From assembly GCF_013297935.1 (NCBI RefSeq), contig NZ_JAAFIX010000013.1:1-64000 (forward strand): DNA of 64,000 nucleotides. Reading direction: 5' to 3'. Origin of the DNA: Rhodoferax sp. GTDB taxonomy: Bacteria; Pseudomonadota; Gammaproteobacteria; Burkholderiales; Burkholderiaceae_C. Made by a program: the position numbers and the translations under genes. Of the stretch, positions 42,805 to 51,652 are shown piece after piece. Position 1 is the stretch's first letter; every line of letters begins with the position of its first letter. Below the pieces are notes generated by a model. It worked only from the letters and a program-made list of their open reading frames with translations. It searched no databases and was not told the origin of the DNA.

Positions 42805-43338
42805 ATGTTGAACTTGTCTACTTCCCGTCTTTGGGCAGCGCCCTTGGTTGCTGCCGCCTTGTACACCGCGGCACTTGCCCATGCAGAAGACTGGACACCG
42901 CTGCTCGGTAGTGGTGCCGGCGCTGCGGCGGGGGCGGTTTTGGGACAAAGTGTCGGTGGCAAGAACGGTGCGGTAATCGGTGGTGCTATCGGAGGCGCCG
43001 CGGGTGCCGCGGTCACCAGCCCGGGCCGCAATCAAAGTGGCGCCGTGATCGGCGGTGCTGTCGGTGGTGCCGCAGGCGCGGCAGTCGGTCAGTCGGTGGG
43101 GGGGCGTTCAGGTGCGGTGGTGGGTGCGGGGATTGGTGGTGCCGCGGGCACGGGTATTGCCCGTAGCATGAACCAACAACATGCTCCTGAACGCTATGCA
43201 CAGCGCGGACCCCGCCATCCGGGCTATCAGGCCGGCTACCGCGACGATGACCACGGTTATCGCCGGGGTCACGGTCATCAAAAACACCACCATGGTCATC
43301 GCGGCAAGGGTCACGGTGGTGACCGGTACCGGGACTGA
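42805..43338 (+). CDS. Exported glycine-zipper protein with His-rich tail
   Basis: 177 residues. A signal peptide ends near LAHA-Glu. Residues about 34-120 are almost entirely Gly/Ala repeats of the glycine-zipper type (GAVIGGAIGGAAGAAV and three similar units), which form tight membrane helices or assemblies. The tail (about 130-177) is rich in His, Gly, Arg and Asp (HGHQKHHHGHRGKGHGG), suitable for metal or nucleic acid binding. Similar proteins are common in proteobacterial outer membranes; the role is unknown. A longer frame on the minus strand is a composition artefact. Confidence 0.78.
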   Translation: MLNLSTSRLWAAPLVAAALYTAALAHAEDWTPLLGSGAGAAAGAVLGQSVGGKNGAVIGGAIGGAAGAAVTSPGRNQSGAVIGGAVGGAAGAAVGQSVGGRSGAVVGAGIGGAAGTGIARSMNQQHAPERYAQRGPRHPGYQAGYRDDDHGYRRGHGHQKHHHGHRGKGHGGDRYRD

Positions 43339-43341
43339 GCT

Positions 43342-44232
43342 CTAGCCTTTTAGTGTCTGGCCAAAGAACGCCATGGTGCGTTCCCAGGCCAGCTTGGCAG
43401 CTGCTGCGTCAAACCGGGGCGTGGTGTCATTGTTAAAGCCGTGCTGGGTTCCCGGGTATTGGTGCGCGGTGTAACGGGTCCCCGCTGCCTTCAATGCGGC
43501 CTCATAAACCGGCCAGGCGGCATTGATACGCTCATCCACCCCGGCAAAGTGAATCAACAAGGGCGCTTTGACTTTGACGGCATCTTCAGCCGCCGGGTGG
43601 TTGCCATAAAACGGCACCGCCGCTGACAAGCCGGGCAAGCGCACTGCCAAGGCATGGGCAACGCCTCCGCCATAACAAAAGCCGACCGCGCCGAGCTTGC
43701 CGCTCGAATCAGGGTGCGCCTGCAACCACTGCGCGGCAGCCACAAAGTCTTCGGCAGTTTTCTTTTGTTCCAGGGTCGCAAACAGGGTTCGTGCTTTGTC
43801 TTCGTCGCCGGGGTAGCCGCCCAGTGGCGCCAGCGCGTCAGGCGCCAGTACCAGATAGCCTTCCAGGGCCACCCTGCGGGCAATGTCTTCGATATGCGGG
43901 TTGAGCCCCCGGTTTTCATGCACGACAAGCACCACCGGCAGTTTGCCGCTGATGCCCGCCGGCCGCGCGAGGTAGCCCTTGACCATGCCGTAACCTGCGG
44001 GCGATGGAAGCTCCACCGTGCTGGTGGTCAAGCGCTTGTCATCTTTGGGAACCTGCTGAGCGGCTGCAAAGTCGGGGCTGAGTGCCGCCAACAGGCCCGC
44101 AGCCGTCAGACCCCCCACTGCGAACTTCTGGGCTTTTTCCAGAAAGCCACGCCGGTCGACCGTGCCGTGGACATAGGCATCAAACAGAATCAAAAGTTCT
44201 TGATCAAAGTCTTGCGCAGTTTGGCGTGGCAT
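43342..44232 (-). CDS. Dienelactone hydrolase family protein with export signal
   Basis: 296 residues. After a cytoplasmic-like start, DRRGFLEKAQKFAVGGLTAAGLLAAL looks like a twin-arginine-type signal. The hydrolase domain has VVLVVHENRGLNPHIEDIAR, the Cys nucleophile in GAVGFCYGGGVAH, Asp in HFAGVDERIN and His in QHGFNND, a complete triad. Enzymes of this family open lactone rings such as dienelactone; this exported group (often named after YghX) has an undefined substrate. No catabolic neighbours are seen. Confidence 0.9.
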   Translation of the reverse strand: MPRQTAQDFDQELLILFDAYVHGTVDRRGFLEKAQKFAVGGLTAAGLLAALSPDFAAAQQVPKDDKRLTTSTVELPSPAGYGMVKGYLARPAGISGKLPVVLVVHENRGLNPHIEDIARRVALEGYLVLAPDALAPLGGYPGDEDKARTLFATLEQKKTAEDFVAAAQWLQAHPDSSGKLGAVGFCYGGGVAHALAVRLPGLSAAVPFYGNHPAAEDAVKVKAPLLIHFAGVDERINAAWPVYEAALKAAGTRYTAHQYPGTQHGFNNDTTPRFDAAAAKLAWERTMAFFGQTLKG

Positions 44233-44320
44233 AGGGCTCCCTTGAAGAAGGTCACAGCGTATCGGAAGCCGCTAAAACCGGGTTCACCGGCAGTCGGAAG
44301 ACCCTTGTTGAACCACGCCT

Positions 44321-45256
44321 TTACACCGTAGCAGGTACGCCGGGCATAGCCCCCAAGGGCACCTCTCCACCGAGCGCCTCCATGAGGTCGGGAATCAGCT
44401 GTGACAACTCACCGGTGGAGATCACCACATCGGCATCAAAGTTGTCTTCTTTGCGGTCGCCAGCGGACTTGGGAGAGTCTTCGAACACGGTATCCAGAAA
44501 CGTCAGCTTTTTGAGCTGCAGCGCTTCGGTCAACACAAAAGAAACCCGGTCGTTCCAGGTCATGGCCAAACGCGTCGGCATTTTTCCCAAGGCAATGTGC
44601 TGGCTCACTTCTTCCGTGTCCAATGGGTGGCGGGTGTAGCGGACAACGGCCTTGGACTCGTCTGATGCTTTGAGCTCGCATTCACGGTCTACTGAAAAAT
44701 CAGACGGTGACTCGCGCGTGGACAACCACACGGCCATGGCAGCGGCCGGTGAAATCTGGGTGTTCACCAATTGCACCGCAAAATTGGGGATCGCTTTGAT
44801 CAGCGCAGTCATCACCTCATCGGCTCGGCTTTGGCTGCCGGCATCCAGCACCAGTAAACCGTCTTTGGGGTCAATCCAGACGCCGACACTGCCTTGTTTG
44901 GTGAATGCCATCGGCAACAGGGCCAAGCGGGCATCGTCGCGAAGTTCACGGACTTCTTTCTTGCCGGGTTTGCGGCCGGTGCTGATTTCGATCTGGGCGA
45001 CCTGCTCCTCGACCTTGCGTTTGACCACCGAACCGGGGACCGATTTCATCTCCATCATGAGCTTGAGCACCCACTGCCCGCCAACGACCTCCACGAGCGG
45101 GCCGTGGGCTTGTCCGCGTGGCTCGACCCAACCGACGGATTTCTCCTGGCTCGCACCGCATTCAACGAAGCGGTCTGGCTGCAAAGCATCTTCCAACGCC
45201 GCTTGGGTCACAGTCCAGGGCGATACCAAGCGGTACACGATCACGTTTTTAAACAC
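44321..45256 (-). CDS. rdgC: Recombination-associated protein RdgC
   Basis: 311 residues, the normal length. RdgC is a ring-shaped dsDNA-binding protein that restrains RecA. Conserved blocks are the start MFKNVIVYRL, VGWVEPRGQAHGPLVE, VKRKVEEQVAQIEISTGRKPGKKEVRELRDD split by the family's DNA-binding finger, and the WNDRVSFVLTEALQLKKLTFLD region near the C-terminus. Single gene, transcribed away from the Spy-like gene. Confidence 0.95.
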   Translation of the reverse strand: MFKNVIVYRLVSPWTVTQAALEDALQPDRFVECGASQEKSVGWVEPRGQAHGPLVEVVGGQWVLKLMMEMKSVPGSVVKRKVEEQVAQIEISTGRKPGKKEVRELRDDARLALLPMAFTKQGSVGVWIDPKDGLLVLDAGSQSRADEVMTALIKAIPNFAVQLVNTQISPAAAMAVWLSTRESPSDFSVDRECELKASDESKAVVRYTRHPLDTEEVSQHIALGKMPTRLAMTWNDRVSFVLTEALQLKKLTFLDTVFEDSPKSAGDRKEDNFDADVVISTGELSQLIPDLMEALGGEVPLGAMPGVPATV

Positions 45257-45406
45257 ACAACACCTATCGATTTGTTAATGGAGCATTTTCACGCATCTTT
45301 ACAAACCACCATGTGCCGGCCACATCGCAGTTACATGCGGAGATCACACTTGCTTTCAACCTGCACGCGATTCCCGCCACCAGGTACACAAACAAAGGAC
45401 ACTTCT

Positions 45407-45892
45407 ATGAAACCCGTATTCAAGACTTTGGTCGTGGCAGGCCTGTTGGCAACCGCCGGCTTCTCGGTTCTGGCACAAAAGAACAGCGGCCCCGATGACT
45501 CTATGGGTGGCCGCCCCGGCATGCAGCGCATGAACCCCGAGAAGATGGAAGAAATGCACGCCAAGCGCAGTGCCGAGCTCAAAACCAAGCTGAAAATTAC
45601 TGCAGCCCAAGAAGCCAGCTGGACCACGTTTTCTAACGCGATGAAACCGGCACCGCGTGCCGACAAGCCCAAAATGGACCGCGCCGAGTTGGCCAAGCTC
45701 CCGACACCAGAGCGCTTGGACAAAATGAAGGCAATGCACGCTGAGATGGTGAGCGAACGCACTAGCCGCATGGAACAACGCGACCAGGCGGTGAAGGCTT
45801 TTTATGCAACGCTGACACCGGAGCAGAAAAAGGTTTTTGATGCGGAGTCTGCCAACCACAAGGGCCCGCATGGCGGCAAGGCCAAGCACTAA
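45407..45892 (+). CDS. Spy/CpxP-like periplasmic LTxxQ protein
   Basis: 161 residues from the ATG at 45407 with AAAGGA upstream. A signal peptide (MKPVFKTLVVAGLLATAGFSVLA) precedes a highly charged, Met-rich helical protein. The C-terminal LTPEQKKVFDAE is the LTxxQ motif repeated in Spy and CpxP, and a weaker copy is KITAAQEASW. These proteins act as periplasmic chaperones or as stress and metal sensors. Codon pattern and neighbours give no regulatory clue. Confidence 0.88.
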   Translation: MKPVFKTLVVAGLLATAGFSVLAQKNSGPDDSMGGRPGMQRMNPEKMEEMHAKRSAELKTKLKITAAQEASWTTFSNAMKPAPRADKPKMDRAELAKLPTPERLDKMKAMHAEMVSERTSRMEQRDQAVKAFYATLTPEQKKVFDAESANHKGPHGGKAKH

Positions 45893-45924
45893 GCTGCAAC
45901 GGTCGGGCGCTTTCAGCGCTTGAA

Positions 45925-45938
45925 TTGATCTTCATCAA
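45925..45938. promoter_or_regulatory. Perfect FNR box
   Basis: TTGATCTTCATCAA fits the consensus TTGAT-N4-ATCAA exactly and extends to AATTGAT..ATCAATT. A TAGACT hexamer at 45961-45966 would give a class II geometry with transcription starting within a few bases of the ATG at 45977. Confidence 0.85.
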
Positions 45939-45976
45939 TTGACCCCGGGATGGGGCGCCATAGACTGGCTCCCACT

Positions 45977-46789
45977 ATGGCCCTCATTCCCGGTTCCCGT
46001 ATTTCCGTTCGCCAAGTTGGCTTCATGCAGCCACTGGTGTGGCTCGGCTTAGGTTGGCGGGATTTGCACAGAGCAGGTATCGCCAGTCTGACGCATGGCT
46101 TAGTTTTAACTTTCATTGGCGCTGCCATCGTTGCTTTTGCCAACCATAAGTTTTGGCTCTTAGCCGGTGCCTTGAGTGGTTTCCTGGTCATCGCACCCGT
46201 GCTCGCAACCAGCTTGTATGCGCTAAGCCGCGCTCTCGAGCGAGATGAACCTGCCGACTGGGAAGTGATTGCCCAAACCTGGCTCAACTGGCAGAACCAA
46301 CGCCTGAACCGTTGGAGCGAAGAGTATTGGTGCATGGTGCGCTTTGGCATTTTGCTTGCGGCTGCAGCCACGACGTGGGTGCTGACATCGGCCGCTTTGA
46401 TCACCTTGTGGGCGCCATCCCCTGTTAACTCACCTGTCGACTTTGTCCGGTTTGTCATACTGGCCCGTGATGGCTGGTTGTTCGAAGTCTGGCTCGCCCT
46501 GGGTGCAGTGCTCGCGGCACCCATGTTTGCCTCCACGGTCGTTTCCATGCCCCTGCTCTTGGACCAGCAGGTCTCTCTCAAGACAGCCATTTTGACCAGC
46601 TGGAGAGTGGTACTGGAAAACCCCGGCGTCATGGCCTGGTGGGCGGCGCTCATCATGGGCTTTACCTTGCTCGGGCTCGCCTCTCTGTTGCTCGGTTTGA
46701 TTCTGGTGATCCCGATCTTGGGGCATGCCAGTTGGCACGCTTACCGGGATTTGGTCCGTGTCGAGCCCACTCCTCCCGGAGCCGGCTGA
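45977..46789 (+). CDS. DUF2189 membrane protein
   Basis: About 270 residues from the ATG at 45977 with six hydrophobic segments, including LVLTFIGAAIVAFANHKFWLL and a C-terminal GFTLLGLASLLLGLILVIPI ending in LGHASWHAYRDLV, the hallmark end of DUF2189. Function unknown. There is no ribosome site before the ATG, and an FNR box sits only 39 bases upstream, so the mRNA may be leaderless. The ATG at 46025 is an alternative start. The next gene overlaps the stop by one base. Confidence 0.83.
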   Translation: MALIPGSRISVRQVGFMQPLVWLGLGWRDLHRAGIASLTHGLVLTFIGAAIVAFANHKFWLLAGALSGFLVIAPVLATSLYALSRALERDEPADWEVIAQTWLNWQNQRLNRWSEEYWCMVRFGILLAAAATTWVLTSAALITLWAPSPVNSPVDFVRFVILARDGWLFEVWLALGAVLAAPMFASTVVSMPLLLDQQVSLKTAILTSWRVVLENPGVMAWWAALIMGFTLLGLASLLLGLILVIPILGHASWHAYRDLVRVEPTPPGAG

Positions 46790-47004
46790 TGTGGGGTTTT
46801 TCTGAAGATCAGATTGCCACTTTCGGGCTGACGTTTGGCGTCGGTGCTTTTATGCTTTATATGCTGTTCATCATCGGACAGCTTGCATGGGAATCGAAAG
46901 CCGGCAAGTTCGGTACGTTTGTACTCTTTCTCGGGCTGGCTTTCGGCATGGTGGGTTTTGCCGCCAAGTTTCTGATTCAGTGGTTTCTGAGCGGTAGTCT
47001 TTAA
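46789..47004 (+). CDS. DUF2788 small membrane protein
   Basis: 71 residues, two hydrophobic helices (FGLTFGVGAFMLYMLFIIGQL and FGTFVLFLGLAFGMVGFAAKF) separated by the family motif AWESKAGKFG. The start ATG overlaps the TGA of the DUF2189 gene (TGATG), so translation is coupled. DUF2788 proteins are widespread in beta- and gammaproteobacteria and uncharacterised. Being behind a perfect FNR box suggests a role in low-oxygen respiration. Confidence 0.88.
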   Translation: MWGFSEDQIATFGLTFGVGAFMLYMLFIIGQLAWESKAGKFGTFVLFLGLAFGMVGFAAKFLIQWFLSGSL

Positions 47005-47012
47005 CCCAACGT

Positions 47013-48572
47013 TTAAGCACCCAGCACTCTGTTTTTTCCTGCACGCTTTGCCAAGTACATGGCCTGATCCGCCCGCCGGATGGCTTCTGCGGGCGTTTCC
47101 CCGTCGGTCATTTGCGCAACGCCCGCGCTGAAGGTAATTAACACCTTCTCGGTACCGGCCAAAAAGAACCTCTTGGTGAGCTCGCGCTGCAAACGGGTCA
47201 TCGCCTCAATCCCCTTGTCCAGCACGGTATCGGGCAGAAGAATCACAAACTCCTCACCACCATAACGGGCCAAGGTGTCTTGGGGGCGCATGCATTCGCG
47301 GGCAACTGCCGCAAGATGGGTCAAAGCAATATCGCCAGTTGCATGTCCGAGGGTGTCATTGAGCTTCTTGAAGTTATCAATATCCAGGAGCGCAACACTC
47401 AACACGCTGGCATTACGCCGGGTGGTGGACACTTCGCGATTGAGTGCTTCGTCCAAGCCTTTACGGTTTAACGCCCCAGTCAGCGCATCGTGACGAGCCT
47501 GCAGGCTTACCCGATCCAGCTCTTTGTGCAGTTTGGCGAGCTCTGCTTCAGTTTGCTTGGCACGTTCCTGCATGGCGCCCAACTGGTCGCGGGACAACTG
47601 GCTTTCTTGCGCCATGCCACGCGTCGTACCGACGACCTCTTTAAGAACAGGTGCAATATCAGCAAGACTCTTGGCTTGTTCGATGAGTTTGGCACTTTCT
47701 TCGAGCTTGCTCTGGAAACTCCCGGTAGATTGGGTCATTTGAGCCAAACGCTCAATAAAAACCGCCAACATCTTGCGCATCTCGTCTTGGGCTTCGAGCG
47801 TCTTGAACTTAGCGTCTTTCTGTTTAAAGATCACATCGCCCAATAAGCGCTCCAACTCATCAATACGGCGCAAGCTCAGCGGTGGTGTGGCCACCTGCAT
47901 CAGTGCATCCATCTGGCCTTTGAGCCATTGTTCATCCAGACTGAGTTCGCCAATATTCACAAATACGAGATGCAGGAGCTTGAGCAGACCATTCCGGATT
48001 TCAGCCTGATCCTCTGCTGCAAACGACAAACGATGGCTATAGGCCGACAACAAGCTCTTGAGCGTGAACGCATCCGCCTGAGGATCGCGCATCGCTTTGA
48101 GCAGGTTTTGTGTTTGCTCCACAAACCGCGCATCGTCTGAACCGAGAGCTGGTTGCGCGTATTCGATCAATCGCGCTATTTGCACAAAAAATTCAGTTGT
48201 CAGGGCTGCAGGATTGCTGGACGCGGTGACGACCACGCTGTCAGATCCCGTCGATGAAGGACTACTTGCTTCATCTGGCCCCGCTGCCGGCACAAAACCA
48301 CCGTAGCCCACCAACGCTGTCTTGACGCCATCCCAACTCAGGCGATCAATGGCGTAGTCCAGCAAGCCCTTTTGCTTTTGTTGACCCGGAGTCTTTAAAG
48401 GCAAGGTTTGCGACAAGTCCCGAAAGAAATCGGCAGGAAAGGGCTGGACAGAGGGGATTCCGGCGATTTCGTTGTAGACCGACTGGTAGTTCGCTGGGGT
48501 TGGCACCAGTTTTCTGGCGGTGAGTTGCTTCAGTGTCTCTCTGGCAATCTCAAAAGAACGTTTTTCGACCAT
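47013..48572 (-). CDS. GGDEF diguanylate cyclase
   Basis: About 519 residues from the likely ATG at 48572 (VEKRSFEIARETLKQL); a frame start at 48632 adds 20 residues. The N-terminal 340 residues are helical with no membrane span or known sensor domain. The C-terminal GGDEF domain is intact: LLDIDNFKKLNDTLGHATGD, the active site RYGGEEFVILLP (GGEEF) and the RxxD inhibitory site (RPQD) exactly five residues before it. It should synthesise c-di-GMP with product inhibition. It belongs to the cytoplasmic group seen near chromosomal housekeeping genes. Confidence 0.92.
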   Translation of the reverse strand: MVEKRSFEIARETLKQLTARKLVPTPANYQSVYNEIAGIPSVQPFPADFFRDLSQTLPLKTPGQQKQKGLLDYAIDRLSWDGVKTALVGYGGFVPAAGPDEASSPSSTGSDSVVVTASSNPAALTTEFFVQIARLIEYAQPALGSDDARFVEQTQNLLKAMRDPQADAFTLKSLLSAYSHRLSFAAEDQAEIRNGLLKLLHLVFVNIGELSLDEQWLKGQMDALMQVATPPLSLRRIDELERLLGDVIFKQKDAKFKTLEAQDEMRKMLAVFIERLAQMTQSTGSFQSKLEESAKLIEQAKSLADIAPVLKEVVGTTRGMAQESQLSRDQLGAMQERAKQTEAELAKLHKELDRVSLQARHDALTGALNRKGLDEALNREVSTTRRNASVLSVALLDIDNFKKLNDTLGHATGDIALTHLAAVARECMRPQDTLARYGGEEFVILLPDTVLDKGIEAMTRLQRELTKRFFLAGTEKVLITFSAGVAQMTDGETPAEAIRRADQAMYLAKRAGKNRVLGA

Positions 48573-48695
48573 GTGCACTTCTCTCTTTGACACACCCTGA
48601 ACCAGGCGGACTCCATTGTCCGTCGAATCCATGAATGGATAGCGACTAATGCTTTCATTGTCACAGAGTGTGATCCAGCGCCATGAGCATAACTC

Positions 48696-48704
48696 TGTGA
48701 ATAA
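48696..48704 (-). promoter_or_regulatory. DnaA box (perfect)
   Basis: Reads TTATTCACA on the minus strand, matching TTATNCACA. Confidence 0.7.
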
Positions 48705-48723
48705 AGTTCAGAACAACTATAAG

Positions 48724-48732
48724 TTATCCACA
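48724..48732 (+). promoter_or_regulatory. DnaA box (perfect)
   Basis: TTATCCACA, the strongest E. coli type box, 20 bases from the previous one. Confidence 0.7.
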
Positions 48733-49059
48733 AAAATTTTGAAAAATCAGAAGTTATTCATAGAACGGGTACAACTCAGAAGCACGGTCACTCACAAGAC
48801 TAGAAATAACGTAACTTATTGATTTTTAACAAAAAAAAAGGCTTATCAACAGAAGAGGGCAATCCTTATCTACTACTACTATTTTGAATTTAAAGAATTA
48901 AGACAATAGCAGTGAACTTCTTTTCCACTTTTTTGAGCATTCTTTTTTGAATGAAAAAAACATGTGTACATCTGAAATTTCGTGGCCTGAATCAGTCAAA
49001 TACGACCGACGATCAAGTAAGATTTGCACATCCGAACTGTCCCCACCGCACAAGCCTTC

Positions 49060-49824
49060 ATGCCAGCCAACTCTGCAGCGCAAACGCGTCAAACGTTTGA
49101 AATCAAAAGCGCTCAAATGAATTTGGTCGCTTTGCTGGTGAAATCCGCAAACTTAGACCTGTTGGCCAAAGACATGGCAACCGCGTTTGGCCCTACCGGT
49201 GAGACACCTGATTTTTTTGACAACGACGCATTGGTCATTGATTTCTCTCAAGTGCCCGAGAGCGAGGCACCGCAAGAGCTTGGTCCCTTTGTTCAGTTTC
49301 TCAAGACATGCCGCTTAGTGCCGGTTGCAGTCCGTGGAGGACATCCAGCTTGGAAAGACTTTGGGTTGAAAGCAGGCTTGGTGGAAGCGGAGCAAGATGT
49401 GCAACTCGCCAAGCCCGCGATGAAGCAACCCGCGGTGAGGGAAACCGTCATTCAGGAGGTGGTTCGCGAAATACCCGGGCCTGCCACCATGGTGGTCGAC
49501 AAACCGCTGCGCTCGGGTCAAAAAATTTACGCCAGAGCCTGTGACCTGGTGGTGCTAGCCATCGTGAACCAAGGTGCTGAAGTAGTGGCAGACGGTAATA
49601 TCCACGTGTATGCCCCACTCCGCGGTAAAGCAATGGCAGGTGCGCGTGGAAATACCAAGGCGCGTATTTTTGCTTTGCAGCTGGAACCTGAATTGGTGTC
49701 TATCGCCGGTGTGTACCGGACCAGCGAGAATCCCTTACCCCCAGATATTCATGGGAAACCGGCGCAGATTCGCTTAAGCGAAGACGGGCAGGAAAAGCTA
49801 CTGATTGAAGCCCTGAAGGCTTAA
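49060..49824 (+). CDS. minC: Septum site-determining protein MinC
   Basis: 254 residues from the ATG at 49060; a TTG at 49024 is in frame but unlikely. MinC inhibits FtsZ polymerisation away from midcell. The N-terminal domain (about 11-115) has FEIKSAQMNLVALLVK, a middle linker is Lys/Pro-rich, and the C-terminal beta-helix has RSGQKIYARACDLVVLAIVNQGAEVVADGNIHVYAPLRGKA with the conserved RGxA turn. It is the first gene of minCDE. No strong ribosome site is visible. Confidence 0.95.
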   Translation: MPANSAAQTRQTFEIKSAQMNLVALLVKSANLDLLAKDMATAFGPTGETPDFFDNDALVIDFSQVPESEAPQELGPFVQFLKTCRLVPVAVRGGHPAWKDFGLKAGLVEAEQDVQLAKPAMKQPAVRETVIQEVVREIPGPATMVVDKPLRSGQKIYARACDLVVLAIVNQGAEVVADGNIHVYAPLRGKAMAGARGNTKARIFALQLEPELVSIAGVYRTSENPLPPDIHGKPAQIRLSEDGQEKLLIEALKA

Positions 49825-49855
49825 CGTTCCACACCTTTCGAAAGATTCATTTTTC

Positions 49856-50671
49856 ATGACCAAGATTATTGTTGTCACATCAGGTAAGGGTGGCGTTGGA
49901 AAGACAACGACCAGCGCGAGCTTTGCCACCGGCCTGGCGCTTCGTGGCGCAAAAACTGCCGTGATTGACTTTGATGTGGGTTTGCGCAACCTGGACTTGA
50001 TCATGGGTTGCGAGCGCAGGGTGGTGTACGACTTGATCAATGTGATCCAGGGCGAAGCCAATCTGAACCAAGCGCTGATCAAGGACAAACAGTGTGACAA
50101 CCTGTACATCCTGGCCGCCTCCCAAACGCGCGACAAAGATGCTTTAACACAAGAAGGTGTAGAGAAAGTTCTCAAAGACCTTGCAGCCATGGACTTTGAA
50201 TTCATTGTCTGCGACTCACCTGCCGGCATTGAGACTGGCGCCTTGATGGCCATGCACTTTGCCGATGAGGCTTTGGTCGTGACCAACCCGGAAGTGTCTT
50301 CAGTGCGGGATTCCGATCGCATTCTCGGCATGCTGTCCAGCAAAACCAAGCGGGCCATGGAAGGTGCAACGCCGATCAAAGAACATTTGTTGATCACCCG
50401 TTACAACCCGGCGCGCGTGGATCAAGGGCAAATGCTGTCTTTGGACGATATTCAGGACATTTTGCGGATCCCACTGATTGGCGTTATTCCCGAGAGCGAA
50501 TCGGTATTACAAGCTTCTAACCAAGGCGTGCCTGCTGTTCACATGCAGGGCAGTGATGTGTCTGAGGCTTATAAAGACGTGATCGATCGTTTTATGGGCA
50601 ATGAGAAACCGATGCGTTTTACTGAAGCACCTAAACAAGGTCTGCTCAAACGCCTGTTCGGAGGCAAATAA
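49856..50671 (+). CDS. minD: Septum site-determining ATPase MinD
   Basis: 271 residues. The deviant Walker A motif [19 protein letters not shown] and the switch [26 protein letters not shown] are textbook. The C-terminus [12 protein letters not shown] is the amphipathic membrane-targeting helix. MinD recruits MinC to the pole membrane and oscillates with MinE. It lies 31 bases after minC and four bases before minE. Confidence 0.98.
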   Translation: MTKIIVVTSGKGGVGKTTTSASFATGLALRGAKTAVIDFDVGLRNLDLIMGCERRVVYDLINVIQGEANLNQALIKDKQCDNLYILAASQTRDKDALTQEGVEKVLKDLAAMDFEFIVCDSPAGIETGALMAMHFADEALVVTNPEVSSVRDSDRILGMLSSKTKRAMEGATPIKEHLLITRYNPARVDQGQMLSLDDIQDILRIPLIGVIPESESVLQASNQGVPAVHMQGSDVSEAYKDVIDRFMGNEKPMRFTEAPKQGLLKRLFGGK

Positions 50672-50675
50672 GGCT

Positions 50676-50936
50676 ATGTCATTTCTTTCCTTTTTGCTGG
50701 GTGAAAAGAAAAAAACGGCAAGCGTCGCCAAAGAGCGGCTGCAGATCATTCTTGCCCATGAACGCAGTGGTCGCAACGCAGCTGAACCTGACTACTTGCC
50801 AGCACTTCAGCGTGATTTAGTTGCTGTTATCAGCAAATACATCCATATCAACCCGGATGACATCAAGGTGAACCTGGAGCGACAAGACAACCTTGAAGTT
50901 CTGGAAGTCAAGATCGAACTGCCAGACGCTCGTTAA
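50676..50936 (+). CDS. minE: Cell division topological specificity factor MinE
   Basis: 86 residues. The N-terminal membrane and MinD-binding part has [28 protein letters not shown], and the topological specificity domain follows ([15 protein letters not shown] ... [19 protein letters not shown]). The gene begins four bases after minD. Its stop overlaps by four bases the stop of the convergent AsnC-type regulator. Confidence 0.97.
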   Translation: MSFLSFLLGEKKKTASVAKERLQIILAHERSGRNAAEPDYLPALQRDLVAVISKYIHINPDDIKVNLERQDNLEVLEVKIELPDAR

Positions 50937-51406
50937 TGGCCTGCGTTGACAGGCAAGGCAGTTCTGTCGATCACTCGGCGCAATACAAAGCTGGAGTGAA
51001 CGCCTGTAACTCCTTCAATACGGGTCAGTTTATTGAGTAGCAACGCCTGGTAGTGGTCCATGTCTTTGACAGCTACCTTGATTTGGTAATCAGCATCCTG
51101 GCCGGTAATCAGCAGGCACTCCAGCACTTCCGGAAGCACTGCAACGCTGCCTTCGAAATTGGCAAATCTCTCGGGGGTGTGGCGATCCATCGAAATGTAA
51201 ATCAGAGCGATAAGCGACAGCCCCAACTTTTTGGCATCCAGCATGGCCCGGTATCCTGTGATCAGACCGGAATCCTCCAGAGCCCGGACACGTCGCAAGC
51301 AAGGAGACGGCGACAAACCGATCTTGTCAGCCAGGTCCTGATTGGCAATCCTCCCATCTGTCTGGAGTATTTCTAAAATCTGTTGGTCATAGCGATCAAT
51401 TTGCAT
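50933..51406 (-). CDS. Lrp/AsnC family transcriptional regulator
   Basis: 157 residues. The N-terminal HTH contains [31 protein letters not shown], the C-terminal RAM domain [19 protein letters not shown] and [14 protein letters not shown]. Its effector is probably an amino acid. It converges on minE with a four-base overlap. There is no divergent target gene within about 240 bases; that gap ends in a strong terminator. Confidence 0.93.
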   Translation of the reverse strand: MQIDRYDQQILEILQTDGRIANQDLADKIGLSPSPCLRRVRALEDSGLITGYRAMLDAKKLGLSLIALIYISMDRHTPERFANFEGSVAVLPEVLECLLITGQDADYQIKVAVKDMDHYQALLLNKLTRIEGVTGVHSSFVLRRVIDRTALPVNAGH

Positions 51407-51530
51407 TGGATTCTAATTTCTGGTGACTATTTAAAATATTCTGCCATTAATCTGGGCTTAGAAGAAAACTTAGCAATAAACTACCCCTTGCTCCGCGCTA
51501 TATTTGATCCATGGATTGCACAATGATCCA

Positions 51531-51634
51531 GTTCAACGAAGTGTGCTGAACCTGTTCACTTTGCTAGGAAATCTGACACCCAGAAGACCTGTAAAAATGC
51601 CCTGACCTCCGGATGGAAGTCAGGGCATTTTTTT
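51531..51634 (+). ncRNA. Possible small RNA with hairpin and terminator
   Basis: The gap 51407-51652 holds no gene, yet it ends in a textbook terminator at 51593-51634 that has no upstream coding gene. A GTTCA/TGAAC hairpin (51531-51551) lies before it. An unannotated transcript is the simplest explanation; no -10/-35 pair is convincing. The terminator might also be a leader attenuator of the gene at 51653. Confidence 0.35.
51593..51634 (+). terminator. Strong rho-independent terminator without an upstream gene
   Basis: AAAAATGCCCTGAC ... GTCAGGGCATTTTTTT: a 14-pair stem with a 12-base loop and seven T, 19 bases before the split-barrel gene start. Confidence 0.9.
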
Positions 51635-51652
51635 CGGCGCTAGGATGCAGCA

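Larger units (their letters stand above)
48573..49059. other. AT-rich intergenic region with DnaA boxes upstream of minC
   Basis: About 430 bases without a gene, markedly more AT-rich than the rest of the window (long A and T runs near 48830 and 48920-48960). It contains two perfect DnaA boxes, TGTGAATAA (48696-48704, minus) and TTATCCACA (48724-48732), and two one-mismatch boxes, TTATTCATA (48754-48762) and TTATCAACA (48843-48851). This is origin-like or a DnaA-regulated promoter region. Confidence 0.6.

Noticed and set aside
42592-43035. Minus-strand frame across 42.6-43.0 kb
   Set aside because: It runs antisense through the glycine-zipper gene; the 42596-42804 gap holds no recognisable gene.
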